A DNA stretch of 9,390 bases from Abditibacteriales bacterium (GCA_025055355.1 JANWYM010000121.1:1-9390); one strand, 5' to 3'; shown: positions 1 to 6,538, counted from the first letter of the stretch. A program made the numbers and translations. The notes: generated from the sequence alone by a model not told the origin.

Positions 1-29
1 TCTGCCACTCTCACGTTCTCCTCACTCAT
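1..29 (-). CDS. 5' end of a gene translationally coupled to the sigma factor
   Basis: On the minus strand an ATG at 29-27 lies inside the last codons of the sigma-factor gene. It opens a frame reading MSEENVRVA before the window ends, with an 8-nt overlap with the upstream stop (TGA, 24-22). A GGGGGAG-type ribosome binding site lies about 7 nt before this ATG, inside the sigma gene. Overlapping start and stop suggest translational coupling, which is common for a sigma factor and its anti-sigma factor or another regulatory partner. That role is inference from position only. Nine residues are too few to identify a family. Confidence 0.55.
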
Positions 30-1170
30 CGTCTATCTCCCCCCGCACCTGCCGATAGAATTCCGCCAGTTGCCTCAGCAAACGTCCGCCGCTCAGCCAG
101 ACGTTCAGCACGTCCAACCTCACCTCATAGCCCACATGTTCAGCAGCAGGCTGCGTGCGCTCTTGAATGTCGCGGTGCGGGAGGTCGTCTCCGTAGCGAT
201 ACTGGAACACCAACCGCTGCCATAGGCCGCGCCCGCCCAACACCGACCGAGCGTCCAGCCCGGGCGCGCGGTCCAGAGCGGAGAGCACCCGCACCATCTG
301 TGAACTAAACGGCAGCAGAGCGGTCAACCTATCAAGCAACGCTTGCAAATCTTCGCGGCTGTAAGGGCAATCCAGGCGTTGAAGAATCTGATCCACCGTC
401 AACCCGTTGCGATACCGCCAGAGAATCACCTTCACTGCGTCCCACGTCCAGCCCGGCGGCGGTTGCGCCTCCGACGCCGCGTAAGTGGCTTGGCGCATCA
501 ACTCATCGAGGTCTGCCGCCGGTGCGCCCAACAGGTGCCGCGCCAGCGATTCATTGGAGTAATAGATTTCCTGATACGCCAGGTAGCGAATCACGCCTGC
601 GTGCGACAGCCACGCGTCCAACGTTTCCCGCGTCAGCGACGGCAGGGTGTCGCATACCTGTTCCCACGAATCCCCGTCGAGATAGTAAAGTTGCGCCGCG
701 AGCAGTTGGCGATGGTGAACCTCCGCCGGGAGCGTGGGGTCGAGCCCCAGCCACAGCACGTTAGCGCAATGAAACAGTTCGTTTCCCAGCAGGCTGTTGA
801 TGAGGCTGACGACGTCGGGCATCTCCTCATCCCTCACCTGCGACCAGTCCCAGTCCTCCCCCTCTTCCCCTTCAACCAGCGGCACACGCTGCTTCTCCCG
901 CCACTGGTCTACGAAGCAGCGGTGCGCCGTCATCTTCACGTAGGCGCGCCACGCAGCAACCCCTTTGTTCTGAAAGCGAGTGCGGGCGTTCCAGATTCTG
1001 AGGAAAGCGTTGTGGATGACGTCCTGCTGGTCGTCAGGGTTATAGCATCCCCACTCGCGCAGGCACTTCCACAGATACCGCTGACTTAACGTGCGCAGAC
1101 GCTCCCACGCCCGCCACGCTGCGTCCTCCTCTGCACTGGTGAAGATGTCCAAAGCCACGCTCTCATCCAT
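22..1170 (-). CDS. ECF-type RNA polymerase sigma factor with a long, atypical C-terminal half
   Basis: Predicted sigma factor of 382 residues, much longer than a usual ECF sigma (about 180-200). Sigma-70 region 2 spans residues 28-97: the core-binding helix includes DDQQDVIHNAFLRIW (46-60), followed by the region 2.3/2.4 stretch AAWRAYVKMTAHRCFVDQW (72-90) for -10 melting and recognition. An acidic linker follows (100-119). A normal single region 4 is not obvious. Instead three segments look like diverged region-4 helix-turn-helix units, at about 155-197, 244-286 and 316-370, each with an aromatic-rich helix, a G-D/L turn and a second helix. The ATG at 1170 is preferred to an upstream TTG at 1185, which has its ribosome-binding-like AGGTGAG almost touching it. 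The gene overlaps the start of a further minus-strand gene, a possible anti-sigma partner. Region 2 is confident; the repeat reading of the C-terminus is inference. Confidence 0.82.
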   Translation of the reverse strand: MDESVALDIFTSAEEDAAWRAWERLRTLSQRYLWKCLREWGCYNPDDQQDVIHNAFLRIWNARTRFQNKGVAAWRAYVKMTAHRCFVDQWREKQRVPLVEGEEGEDWDWSQVRDEEMPDVVSLINSLLGNELFHCANVLWLGLDPTLPAEVHHRQLLAAQLYYLDGDSWEQVCDTLPSLTRETLDAWLSHAGVIRYLAYQEIYYSNESLARHLLGAPAADLDELMRQATYAASEAQPPPGWTWDAVKVILWRYRNGLTVDQILQRLDCPYSREDLQALLDRLTALLPFSSQMVRVLSALDRAPGLDARSVLGGRGLWQRLVFQYRYGDDLPHRDIQERTQPAAEHVGYEVRLDVLNVWLSGGRLLRQLAEFYRQVRGEIDDE

Positions 1171-1185
1171 TCCGCGTTCCCCCAA

Positions 1186-1460
1186 CTCACCTGTCGCTCC
1201 GCGATAGAAGCCTTACACTGATGAGTAGTGTAGCGTTGGGTGTATTCGCTGCTCTTGTAGCAATTCCTCTTAGCGCCTCTGCAAAAACCTCCCTCGATTG
1301 AAATCGGGAGGGCTCGGAGGCACAGAATTTTCCCCTCGCCCTGTTAGATTGCCTATCGTTGGCGACGTTGCTTTAGGTGATAGATGAGAGGGCTAACTTA
1401 CACTCGGAGGAATCATCCCTGTCCCCTCAGGGACCCCCTGCCGAATGAAAATCGCCCTTG
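1186..1460. other. Non-coding gap upstream of the sigma gene
   Basis: This stretch between the minus-strand sigma factor and the plus-strand unknown at 1541 has no convincing coding frame. It must contain the sigma gene's promoter and probably that of the plus-strand gene, but I see no confident -35/-10 pair on either strand. It contains the hairpin at 1283-1311, annotated separately, and a small CCCTG/CAGGG stem near 1416-1430. Confidence 0.6.
1283..1311 (-). terminator. Terminator-like hairpin, minus strand
   Basis: Read on the minus strand, CCTCCCGATT is followed after a short loop by AATCG-AG-GGAGG and then TTTTT. This gives a 10-bp stem with a 2-nt bulge and a U-tract, the form of a Rho-independent terminator. 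It would stop minus-strand transcripts coming from the pilin-like gene (1906-2133) before they reach the sigma-factor gene. The 600-nt distance from that gene is long, so it could instead be a dispersed hairpin repeat. Confidence 0.5.
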
Positions 1461-1462
1461 CC

Positions 1463-1502
1463 GTCGTCCCCGTCGTTTTTGAGATTCGCGAACGAGGACG
1501 AC
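1463..1502 (+). repeat. GTCGTCC/GGACGAC inverted repeat before the gene at 1541
   Basis: GTCGTCCCCG (1463-1472) pairs with CGAGGACGAC (1493-1502) with one mismatch. GACGAC units continue to about 1518, giving alternative foldings. The element ends shortly before the ribosome binding site of the gene at 1541. It resembles the gene-proximal hairpin elements found elsewhere in this window. An open frame runs through it from an ATG at 1445, but the peptide is low-complexity and Arg-rich and is probably not translated. Confidence 0.45.
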
Positions 1503-1540
1503 GAGTAGGACGACGACGATTTACGAGGGAGGAATCAGTG

Positions 1541-2044
1541 ATGCGTCTACCAGAAGCATTGCAACAACGTCCATTTGCGGAATGGAACCGATTGGTGAAG
1601 GGGATCGTCGAAGTGTGGGAACTGGCTCGGTCACTCGGTTTTGAACAGACGTTGGAGGAGCATCTGAGCCGTGACGAGGAGGGGCGACTCGCGGAACTGT
1701 TGGGCTGTCTGGGCTGCGAGTTACTCAACCTCAACGGATTGGAGGGAGGTCCGCACCAGTCGGACGACCCCCAACCGCCTCTCAATAGAGGAAGCCTGCT
1801 CATTGCCAACGCCCTGACGGCTTTCTTCTTTATGGCTCGTGTTGGCTCTCAGCCTCAGGGGGATGCATCGCCGGCGGCACCTTCAGGCGGTCCCGTCAAC
1901 GCCAGTCAGATGCGCGTGCTACCGTTATGCCCCCTGGGCGGGATGAAGATACTTGACGTGGGCGCGTTTGCCATCCACGGCGACCAAGCGGCAGGCAATT
2001 GCCGCCTTAGGCGCGTTTCCGCCCGCGCCCTCTCCCGCGCCTGA
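1541..2044 (+). CDS. Small helical protein of unknown function
   Basis: I do not recognise this protein (167 residues from the ATG at 1541). That start is chosen because GAGGGAGGA lies about 7 nt upstream; the frame is open from 1445, but the extra 32 residues are low-complexity and sit on a hairpin. Residues 1-60 look like a compact helical domain, with Leu/Trp-rich amphipathic stretches such as FAEWNRLVKGIVEVWELARS and LAELLGCLGCELLNLNGLE, plus a Cys pair (CLGC). A short hydrophobic stretch, LIANALTAFFFMA, lies near residues 87-99. The C-terminal third is low in character and overlaps, in antisense, the 3' part of the pilin-like gene (1906-2133), so the real protein may be shorter or frameshifted. 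No neighbour indicates its role. Confidence 0.45.
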   Translation: MRLPEALQQRPFAEWNRLVKGIVEVWELARSLGFEQTLEEHLSRDEEGRLAELLGCLGCELLNLNGLEGGPHQSDDPQPPLNRGSLLIANALTAFFFMARVGSQPQGDASPAAPSGGPVNASQMRVLPLCPLGGMKILDVGAFAIHGDQAAGNCRLRRVSARALSRA

Positions 2045-2133
2045 ATGAAAACAGAAACCAGGATCTTGCTCAACGCGACCAGCGCAATGACAGCAATCAA
2101 CACGCGCCACAACGCCCAACCCTTCCATTGCAT
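1906..2133 (-). CDS. Short pilin-like membrane protein lacking the prepilin processing signature
   Basis: A 75-residue protein with an excellent ribosome binding site (GAAGGAGA, about 6 nt before the ATG at 2133-2131). Residues 1-39 align without gaps to the N-terminus of type IV pilin-like/DUF1559-type proteins common in Armatimonadota and Planctomycetota. The consensus KGFTLIELLVVIAIIAIL corresponds to KGWALWRVLIAVIALVAL here, and the following VFAQAREKAR corresponds to VFIQARERAR. The hydrophobic helix is kept, but the Phe after the cleavage glycine is Trp and the near-invariant Glu5 is Arg. The globular domain that normally follows is missing: only about 35 polar residues remain before the stop. 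It probably stays as a single-pass membrane protein rather than being assembled into a pilus. It could be a decayed pilin gene or a repurposed membrane anchor. Its 3' end overlaps the plus-strand gene at 1541. Confidence 0.68.
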   Translation of the reverse strand: MQWKGWALWRVLIAVIALVALSKILVSVFIQARERARAETRLRRQLPAAWSPWMANAPTSSIFIPPRGHNGSTRI

Positions 2134-2404
2134 AGAACTCTCCTTCTGCTTCGCGTCCTTCCTCTCGTTCCCCCGACTTGTAGGGGATAGCCGTCAGGAA
2201 TTTTTCGGCAACGCAACGGGAAATTTTAGGGCTGGGACAAGGGAACACGGCAAGGCTGTCGAATGAGACACGACGATAGTCGCAATACACTTTCGCCCCA
2301 TTGACGCAGGGTTGGCGGAAGACTGGCAAATCAGGCTCACTTGTTTCAGCAGCCATCAGCCCGCAGGGCTTACCTGGGATAGAGTGCAGCGATTTGTTGC
2401 GAAT

Positions 2405-2470
2405 GTAGCCCGTCGCGTCGCGACGGGAATCCACGACCGCATCGCGGGCTACTTAAGCCCTCGCGGGCTA
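2405..2470. repeat. REP-like palindrome cluster
   Basis: CCCGTCGCG (2409-2417) and CGCGACGGG (2419-2427) form a perfect 9-bp inverted repeat with a 1-nt centre. GTAGCCCG (2405-2412) pairs with CGGGCTAC (2445-2452) around it. The decamer TCGCGGGCTA occurs twice (2442-2451 and 2461-2470). A smaller palindrome, AGCCC-GCA-GGGCT, lies just upstream near 2358-2370. Such GC-rich nested palindromes in an intergenic gap resemble dispersed repetitive extragenic palindromes; copy number in the genome cannot be seen from here. Confidence 0.6.
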
Positions 2471-2580
2471 ACAGCGTCGGACCGTTATGCGTGCCGAAAT
2501 GGAATCAGCAGCGGGTGTTTAGCTACGGCATCACACGGACGTCCCCGGCAAATCGGTCGCCTGCGACGCCGTCGCGGAGT

Positions 2581-2610
2581 TCTCTGTGTTCCTCCGTGTG
2601 CTTCCGTGGC
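2581..2610 (+). repeat. Three tandem 10-nt units just before the gene at 2627
   Basis: The 30 nt divide exactly into TCTCTGTGTT, CCTCCGTGTG and CTTCCGTGGC, three diverged 10-nt units sharing a TCYGTG core. They end 16 nt before the ATG at 2627 and occupy the place where a ribosome binding site would be expected; no Shine-Dalgarno sequence is visible there. TCCGTGTG within the second unit is the reverse complement of CACACGGA at 2532-2539, so a looser hairpin is possible. Confidence 0.55.
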
Positions 2611-2626
2611 TCGTTCGACATTCAGC

Positions 2627-3313
2627 ATGAACCTCCTCATCACTTCAGCAGCCTGCCCGTTAGCGCAGGCGTTGGCGAACGCTTTGAAAGACGAGCATCA
2701 AATCCGTCTGACGGAGCGCGTGTTCGTCGAAACGGAGCATGAATTCGCGCAGTGCGCCCTGGGGCATGACGCGGCGACTAACCTGCTGGTGCGCGGGATG
2801 GACGCCATTGTGCACGTCGCCGAGCCGCTCCCGCACGAGGACGAGAACGCGCAGATGGATTACCTGACGCGCTGCACCTACAACCTGCTGTGGGCGGCGT
2901 CGCAGGAGGGCGTGCCGCGCGTGGTGTTCCTCAGCACACTGGAGGTGATGGCGCGCTACGACGCAAACTTCGCCGTCGGCGAGGGCTGGCGTCCGCTCCC
3001 AACGACAGAAGCGCGCGTGTTGTCCAAGCATCTGGGCGAGTTCACCTGCCGCGAGTTCGCCCGCGAGCATCGAATCAACGTCATCGTGCTGCGGCTGGGC
3101 AAGGTCGTCCGCGCCGACGATGTGAAAGACCAGCCCTTCGACCCGATGTGGGTGGACGAAAGCGATGTCGCTCACGCGGTCTCCTGCGCCCTATCAGCGC
3201 CAACGGGGCGATGGAGCATCTTTCACATCCAACATGACTCCCCTCGCGCCCGCTTCCCGGTGGCGCACGCCAAGCGGGTGTTGGGGTATCATCCCCAGGT
3301 CAATTTCCAGTGA
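2627..3313 (+). CDS. Degenerate NAD-dependent epimerase/dehydratase-like protein
   Basis: A 228-residue protein with the overall pattern of the extended short-chain dehydrogenase (epimerase) fold. It has an initial beta strand NLLITSA, MDAIVHVAEP at 58-67, RVVFLSTLEV at 98-107, SKHLGE at 133-138, IVLRLGKVV at 153-161 and DVAHAV at 180-185. The usual catalytic features are lost. The nucleotide-binding TGxxGxxG is TSAACPLA (6-13), with all three glycines replaced, and the YxxxK motif reads R130-VLS-K134, with no tyrosine. It may bind a ligand or partner without oxidoreductase activity, or be a structural paralogue. It is shorter than typical epimerases (about 300). The ATG at 2627 is chosen because the fold begins there; there is no clear ribosome binding site, and the longer open frame upstream crosses repeats. 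A hairpin (3319-3339) lies directly after the stop. Confidence 0.72.
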   Translation: MNLLITSAACPLAQALANALKDEHQIRLTERVFVETEHEFAQCALGHDAATNLLVRGMDAIVHVAEPLPHEDENAQMDYLTRCTYNLLWAASQEGVPRVVFLSTLEVMARYDANFAVGEGWRPLPTTEARVLSKHLGEFTCREFAREHRINVIVLRLGKVVRADDVKDQPFDPMWVDESDVAHAVSCALSAPTGRWSIFHIQHDSPRARFPVAHAKRVLGYHPQVNFQ

Positions 3314-3508
3314 TGCTCCGCTCGCGGCACAGCCGAGCGCGCATGAACACACCGCAGGCTCCATCCCTCAAGGGGGCTTCTGAGGGCTTGAAGGAACCAG
3401 GCGACGGCGGTGGGATGGAGGACGAGGTCAGCTCAGAGGCTTCAGCGCGTTGAGCCTCTGTTGACACAGCGTGCGTGCGAAGGGCACGGGGCGTCGCAGC
3501 CGAAGAGG
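3314..3508 (+). promoter_or_regulatory. Structured leader before the membrane protein gene, with a 12-codon ORF
   Basis: The gap holds several inverted repeats. CGCT-CGGC/GCCG-AGCG (3319-3339) lies just after the upstream stop and may aid termination, although no U-tract follows. CTCCATCCC (3359-3367) pairs with GGGATGGAG (3412-3420), with TCAAG/CTTGA nested inside. CAGAGGCT (3434-3441) pairs with AGCCTCTG (3453-3460). A small ORF, MEDEVSSEASAR (3415-3453), starts in one arm and stops in the next hairpin, an arrangement that could allow attenuation or coupling. The frame of the downstream gene is also open from a GTG at 3410, so part of this could be coding; I favour leader because the paired arms constrain the sequence. 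Confidence 0.4.
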
Positions 3509-5524
3509 ATGAAAACGTCCGCATGCGGCGTATGTTCAGAACTGATGGGAACGCTGACGCCGCAACAATCTGATGCCGCGCAGGGCAAGGCGCACGGGGC
3601 GAAGCGCGTCCGCCTGGTCACCCCGCGCGCGGTGCTGCTCGGATTGGCGTTGGTTCCGCTCAACGCCCACTGGATGATGGTAGCCGAACTGCGCTGGTAT
3701 CTCATTCTCAGCCTTAACCCACTGTTCGTCACGCCGGTCTTTTGTCTGTTCTGGCTGGCGCTGCTCAACTTGCTCCTCCAACGGTTTGCGCCGCGCTTCG
3801 CGTTCACGGGGGCGGAACTGCTGACGATTTACGTGATGCTCGTCCTCTCCTGCACGGTAGCGACGCACGATTACATCATCAACCTCATGGCAACAGTAGG
3901 TTGGGCGGCGTGGTTTGCGACGGGCGCGAACCGCTGGGAGCAAATCATGTTCCCCCACCTTCCCCAGCATCTGCTGGTGTGGGACCGCAGCGTGCTGCAC
4001 GGCTACTTTTTAGGCAACGAGTCGCTCTACTCAGCGGAGCGGCTGCTGCCGTGGCTCGCCCCGCTGGCGTGGTGGGCGGCGTTCATCCTCGTCTCGTTCT
4101 TCGTGATGTTCTGCCTTAACGTCTTGCTGCGCAAGGCGTGGCTGGAGCACGTTAAACTGTCGTTCCCCATCGTGCAACTGCCCCTGGCAATGATTGCCCC
4201 CGACGCGCCGACAAGGTTTTTTAAATCACCGATGATGTGGGCAGGGTTCAGTCTGGCGGCGGGGATTGATTTGCTCAACGGTTTGCACGAACTTTACCCG
4301 TCGCTGCCTCACTTTCAGACCCGCGCCCGGCGACTGGAATTCACCGAGCCGCCGCTGCACGTCCTCCACGGACAGCCGCTGGCGCTCTACCCATTCGCCA
4401 TCGGCTTGGGCTTCCTCGTGCCGCTCGACGTGTCGTTCTCCTTGTGGTTTTTCTACGTCTTCGCCCGCGCTCAAATCGTCATCGGTTACACCTTGGGCTG
4501 GCTGGGCATCCGCGACTTCCCCTTCCACCGCGAGCAGGGCATCGGCGCGTGGGTCACGTATGGCGTCCTGCTACTTTACGGCGCGCGGCACCATCTGCGC
4601 GAGGTGTGGCGAGTAGCGTGGAGGAAAACAGTCACAGGTTGCGAGGCGGAGCGTTCCAACGCCCTTGCCGATGATGACGAACCCCTCCGCTACCGCTTCG
4701 CGCTGCTGGGCGCGGTGGGCGGGCTGGCGTTTCTCGTCTGGTTCTGGATGAAAGCGGGCATGAGCCCCGTGCCTGCCGCTGTCTCTGTCGCCGCCTATTT
4801 TCTGCTCGCGCTGTGCATCACGCGTGTCCGCGCCGAGGCGGGCGGGCAGCACACGGTTTGGGATTTGGAGCCGAAGAACCTGTTCATGTTGTTCGACTCC
4901 AACCTGCTCGGACCGCGCAACCTCGCGGGGGCGGCAGTGAGCCACTGGTTCTGGCGGCTCAACCGCAGCCACGCTATGCCGGCGCAGTTAGAGGCGTTCA
5001 AAATGGCGCAGGTGCAGAATGTCCCCACGCGGCAACTGGTTCTCCCCATGCTGCTCGCGGTGTTGGTGGTCATCCCCGCAGCGATGTGGGCGTGCTTACA
5101 CATCGGCTACCGCGACGGCTCCTTGGCGAAGTGCGTCGGCTTTGCGCGCTGGTGCGGCGTGGAGTCGTTCAACTGGCTCGAGAGCGCGCTCAACAACGGC
5201 TTCCGCCTCGAGCCGATACGCTGGCAAGCCGTCGGCAGCGCGGCGGCGTTTACGGCGTTCCTGTCGTTTATGAAAATGCGCTACACGTGGTTTCCGTTTC
5301 ATCCTTTAGGTTACTGCATCGGACCGGGTTCGGTGTGGACGTGGTTTCCCTTTCTGCTCGCGTGGGCAAGCAAACTCGTCCTCCTGCGCTACGGCGGCAA
5401 TACCGCCTACCGCAAAGCCGTGCCGTTTTTTCTGGGCTTGATTCTGGGCGATTACATCATGGGCGCGTCCTGGTCGCTCTACGGAGCGGCGCGGGGCGTG
5501 ATGGCGTATCAGATTTTTCATTAG
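3509..5524 (+). CDS. Polytopic membrane protein, DUF6785/DUF6784 family, putative transporter
   Basis: About 671 residues with roughly 13-14 predicted membrane segments, at approximately 40-60, 64-90, 101-123, 180-207, 240-258, 291-333 (two), 345-358, 397-415, 420-438, 508-530, 572-590, 608-626 and 636-660. The order and motifs match the long uncharacterised DUF6785 (N-terminal) and DUF6784 (C-terminal) family. Examples are NPLFVTPVF, AELLTIYVMLVLSC, VKLSFPIVQLPLAMIA, RVRAEAGGQHTVWD and the C-terminal FHPLGYCIGPG with LRYGGNTAYRKAVPFFLG. The buried polar and proline motifs and RVRAEAG recall oligopeptide-transporter-like proteins, so transport is a reasonable inference; the substrate is unknown. 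The start is uncertain: GTG 3410, ATG 3509 and ATG 3545 all lack a well-spaced ribosome binding site. It lies upstream of secreted carbohydrate-related genes, which hints at sugar-related uptake. The stop is TAG. Confidence 0.75.
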   Translation: MKTSACGVCSELMGTLTPQQSDAAQGKAHGAKRVRLVTPRAVLLGLALVPLNAHWMMVAELRWYLILSLNPLFVTPVFCLFWLALLNLLLQRFAPRFAFTGAELLTIYVMLVLSCTVATHDYIINLMATVGWAAWFATGANRWEQIMFPHLPQHLLVWDRSVLHGYFLGNESLYSAERLLPWLAPLAWWAAFILVSFFVMFCLNVLLRKAWLEHVKLSFPIVQLPLAMIAPDAPTRFFKSPMMWAGFSLAAGIDLLNGLHELYPSLPHFQTRARRLEFTEPPLHVLHGQPLALYPFAIGLGFLVPLDVSFSLWFFYVFARAQIVIGYTLGWLGIRDFPFHREQGIGAWVTYGVLLLYGARHHLREVWRVAWRKTVTGCEAERSNALADDDEPLRYRFALLGAVGGLAFLVWFWMKAGMSPVPAAVSVAAYFLLALCITRVRAEAGGQHTVWDLEPKNLFMLFDSNLLGPRNLAGAAVSHWFWRLNRSHAMPAQLEAFKMAQVQNVPTRQLVLPMLLAVLVVIPAAMWACLHIGYRDGSLAKCVGFARWCGVESFNWLESALNNGFRLEPIRWQAVGSAAAFTAFLSFMKMRYTWFPFHPLGYCIGPGSVWTWFPFLLAWASKLVLLRYGGNTAYRKAVPFFLGLILGDYIMGASWSLYGAARGVMAYQIFH

Positions 5525-5581
5525 TCCCTTCAGGCTAAACTTTTGTGCTTTGCCCTTTCCTTCGAAAATCCCTGTCATCGT

Positions 5582-5642
5582 GAAAAGCGTCGGCAGGTTG
5601 GCACGTTAGCACGCTGGCATTTCCAACCTGCCAACGCTTTTC
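5582..5642. repeat. Long near-perfect hairpin, 20-bp arms, after the membrane protein gene
   Basis: GAAAAGCGTCGGCAGGTTGG (5582-5601) pairs with CCAACCTGCCAACGCTTTTC (5623-5642) with a single mismatch; the loop is 21 nt. From the inner arm into the loop, GTTGGCAC, GTTAGCAC and GCTGGCAT (5597-5620) form a run of 8-nt units. The hairpin lies 57 nt after the TAG of the membrane protein. It could act as a terminator or 3' RNA stabiliser, though only TTTT, inside the arm, resembles a U-tract. It contains CTGCCAACG (5629-5637), a motif also found at the ends of the element at 7566-7665. Confidence 0.75.
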
Positions 5643-5723
5643 GGAATGACGGGCATTGGCTTCAGGCATAAACAGGTGAAATCCCCCAGCCCCGCCAGAA
5701 GGAAAACAGGGTCAGAGGACAAA

Positions 5724-5739
5724 CGATAACACGATAACA
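5724..5739 (+). repeat. Direct repeat of CGATAACA (two 8-nt units)
   Basis: CGATAACA occurs twice without a gap and ends 16 nt before the ATG at 5756. The gene's GGGGGAG ribosome binding site follows directly. It is too short to interpret alone, but it has the same unit length and gene-proximal position as the larger elements at 6539, 7566 and 8586. Confidence 0.5.
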
Positions 5740-5755
5740 AATGGGGGAGTGAAGG

Positions 5756-6532
5756 ATGGGAGGCAATACTACGCGTCCTTATGCGGTCGCTTTGGGTTGG
5801 GGGCTGCTGACGCTCTGCTCGTTCTCCCTCGGGCGGGCGCAAACGCCGAACCCGCTCAGCAATGGTGGGTTTGAGGCGCTACAGCCGAACGGGTTTCCCG
5901 TGGACTGGGAACCTGTCGGGCAGACCGTCGAAGTAACGACGCAGGCGCATACGGGCAAATACGCTTTTTAGTTTTTAGTGGACGGCAAGGCGGCGGAGGC
6001 GCGCTACGAGGAGGCGCGGGCGTTCCTCACGATGCGCGTAGCGAAGGACGGCACGTCGTCGGTGCAGGTCGAGGGCGTGCAGCCGCGCCGCGTTCCGCTT
6101 TTGCCGAGGGTCGTCCGAGACATCAGGTTTGAATTCGATGACGCAGCGCACGGTTTTCTACCTGCTCACGACATCGCGGACCTGCGCACCGAGAACGGCT
6201 TGCTTAAAGGCACCGCGACGGGCGTTGACCCCTACATGGAGCGATACGCGGTGGACGTGGACGGCAGCGCGGTCAAAACGATTCGCCTTCGCCTGAAGGT
6301 CAGCGCAGGAGGGGGCGCGCAGTTTTACTGGATTACGCAGCAATCGCCCGGCTGGGCGGAGGACAAAGCCGTTCACTTCCCCATCATCGCGGATAACCAG
6401 TTTCACGAATACGTCCTAAGCGTCGGCAAGCACCCGCTCTGGAACGGGCAGCGCATCACCACCATTCGCCTCGACCCCACCGGCGGCGCGCAAGGCGCGA
6501 CGTTTGAGGTGGACTGGATACGCGGGGAGTGA
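5756..6532 (+). pseudogene. Secreted carbohydrate-binding-like protein split by an in-frame TAG
   Basis: One frame runs from the ATG at 5756 (ribosome binding site GGGGGAG, 6 nt upstream) to the TGA at 6530-6532, interrupted only by TAG at 5969-5971. The first 71 residues are a signal peptide (hydrophobic core VALGWGLLTLCSFSLG, likely cut after GRA) and the start of a galactose-binding-like domain (SNGGFE, NGFPVDWEPVG, AHTGKYAF). After the stop, the 185-residue continuation ends in a second jelly-roll-like domain: IRFEFDDAAHGF, ENGLLKGTATGVDPYM, TIRLRLKVSAGGGAQFYW, FHEYVLSVGKHPLWNGQRI, TFEVDWIR. This looks like the non-catalytic domains of secreted glycan-active proteins in these phyla. The junction is a tandem TTTTTAG duplication (5965-5971, 5972-5978), and the first domain breaks off abruptly, suggesting an internal deletion that removed a middle part. 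The second half has no ribosome binding site before its GTG at 5978, so it is probably not translated. Confidence 0.7.
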
Positions 6533-6538
6533 GTAATG

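Larger units (their letters stand above)
2134..2626. other. Non-coding region between the pilin-like gene and the gene at 2627
   Basis: About 490 nt without a credible gene. The first 150 nt form the upstream region of the minus-strand pilin-like gene. On that strand TTGCCG followed 16 nt later by TATCCC is a possible but weak promoter. From about 2358 onward the sequence is made of palindromes and short repeats (annotated separately). A frame is open on the plus strand from 2312 into the gene at 2627, but its translation is Arg/Cys-rich, crosses the palindromes and does not resemble a protein. Confidence 0.6.

Noticed and set aside
1925..2434. A 169-codon minus-strand frame overlapping the pilin-like gene
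   Set aside because: It has no ribosome binding site or recognisable domain, and it shares the strand with the pilin-like frame, which has both.
2312..2626. N-terminal extension of the degenerate epimerase-like protein
   Set aside because: The extension is translated from palindromes and tandem repeats, is Arg/Cys-rich, and the protein fold begins at the ATG at 2627.
3461..3466. TTGACA as a -35 promoter element before the membrane protein
   Set aside because: No -10-like sequence lies 16-18 nt downstream.
5969..5971. TAG read as an amino acid
   Set aside because: TAG is the stop of the membrane protein gene (5522-5524), no recoding element is visible, and the site is a duplication scar.
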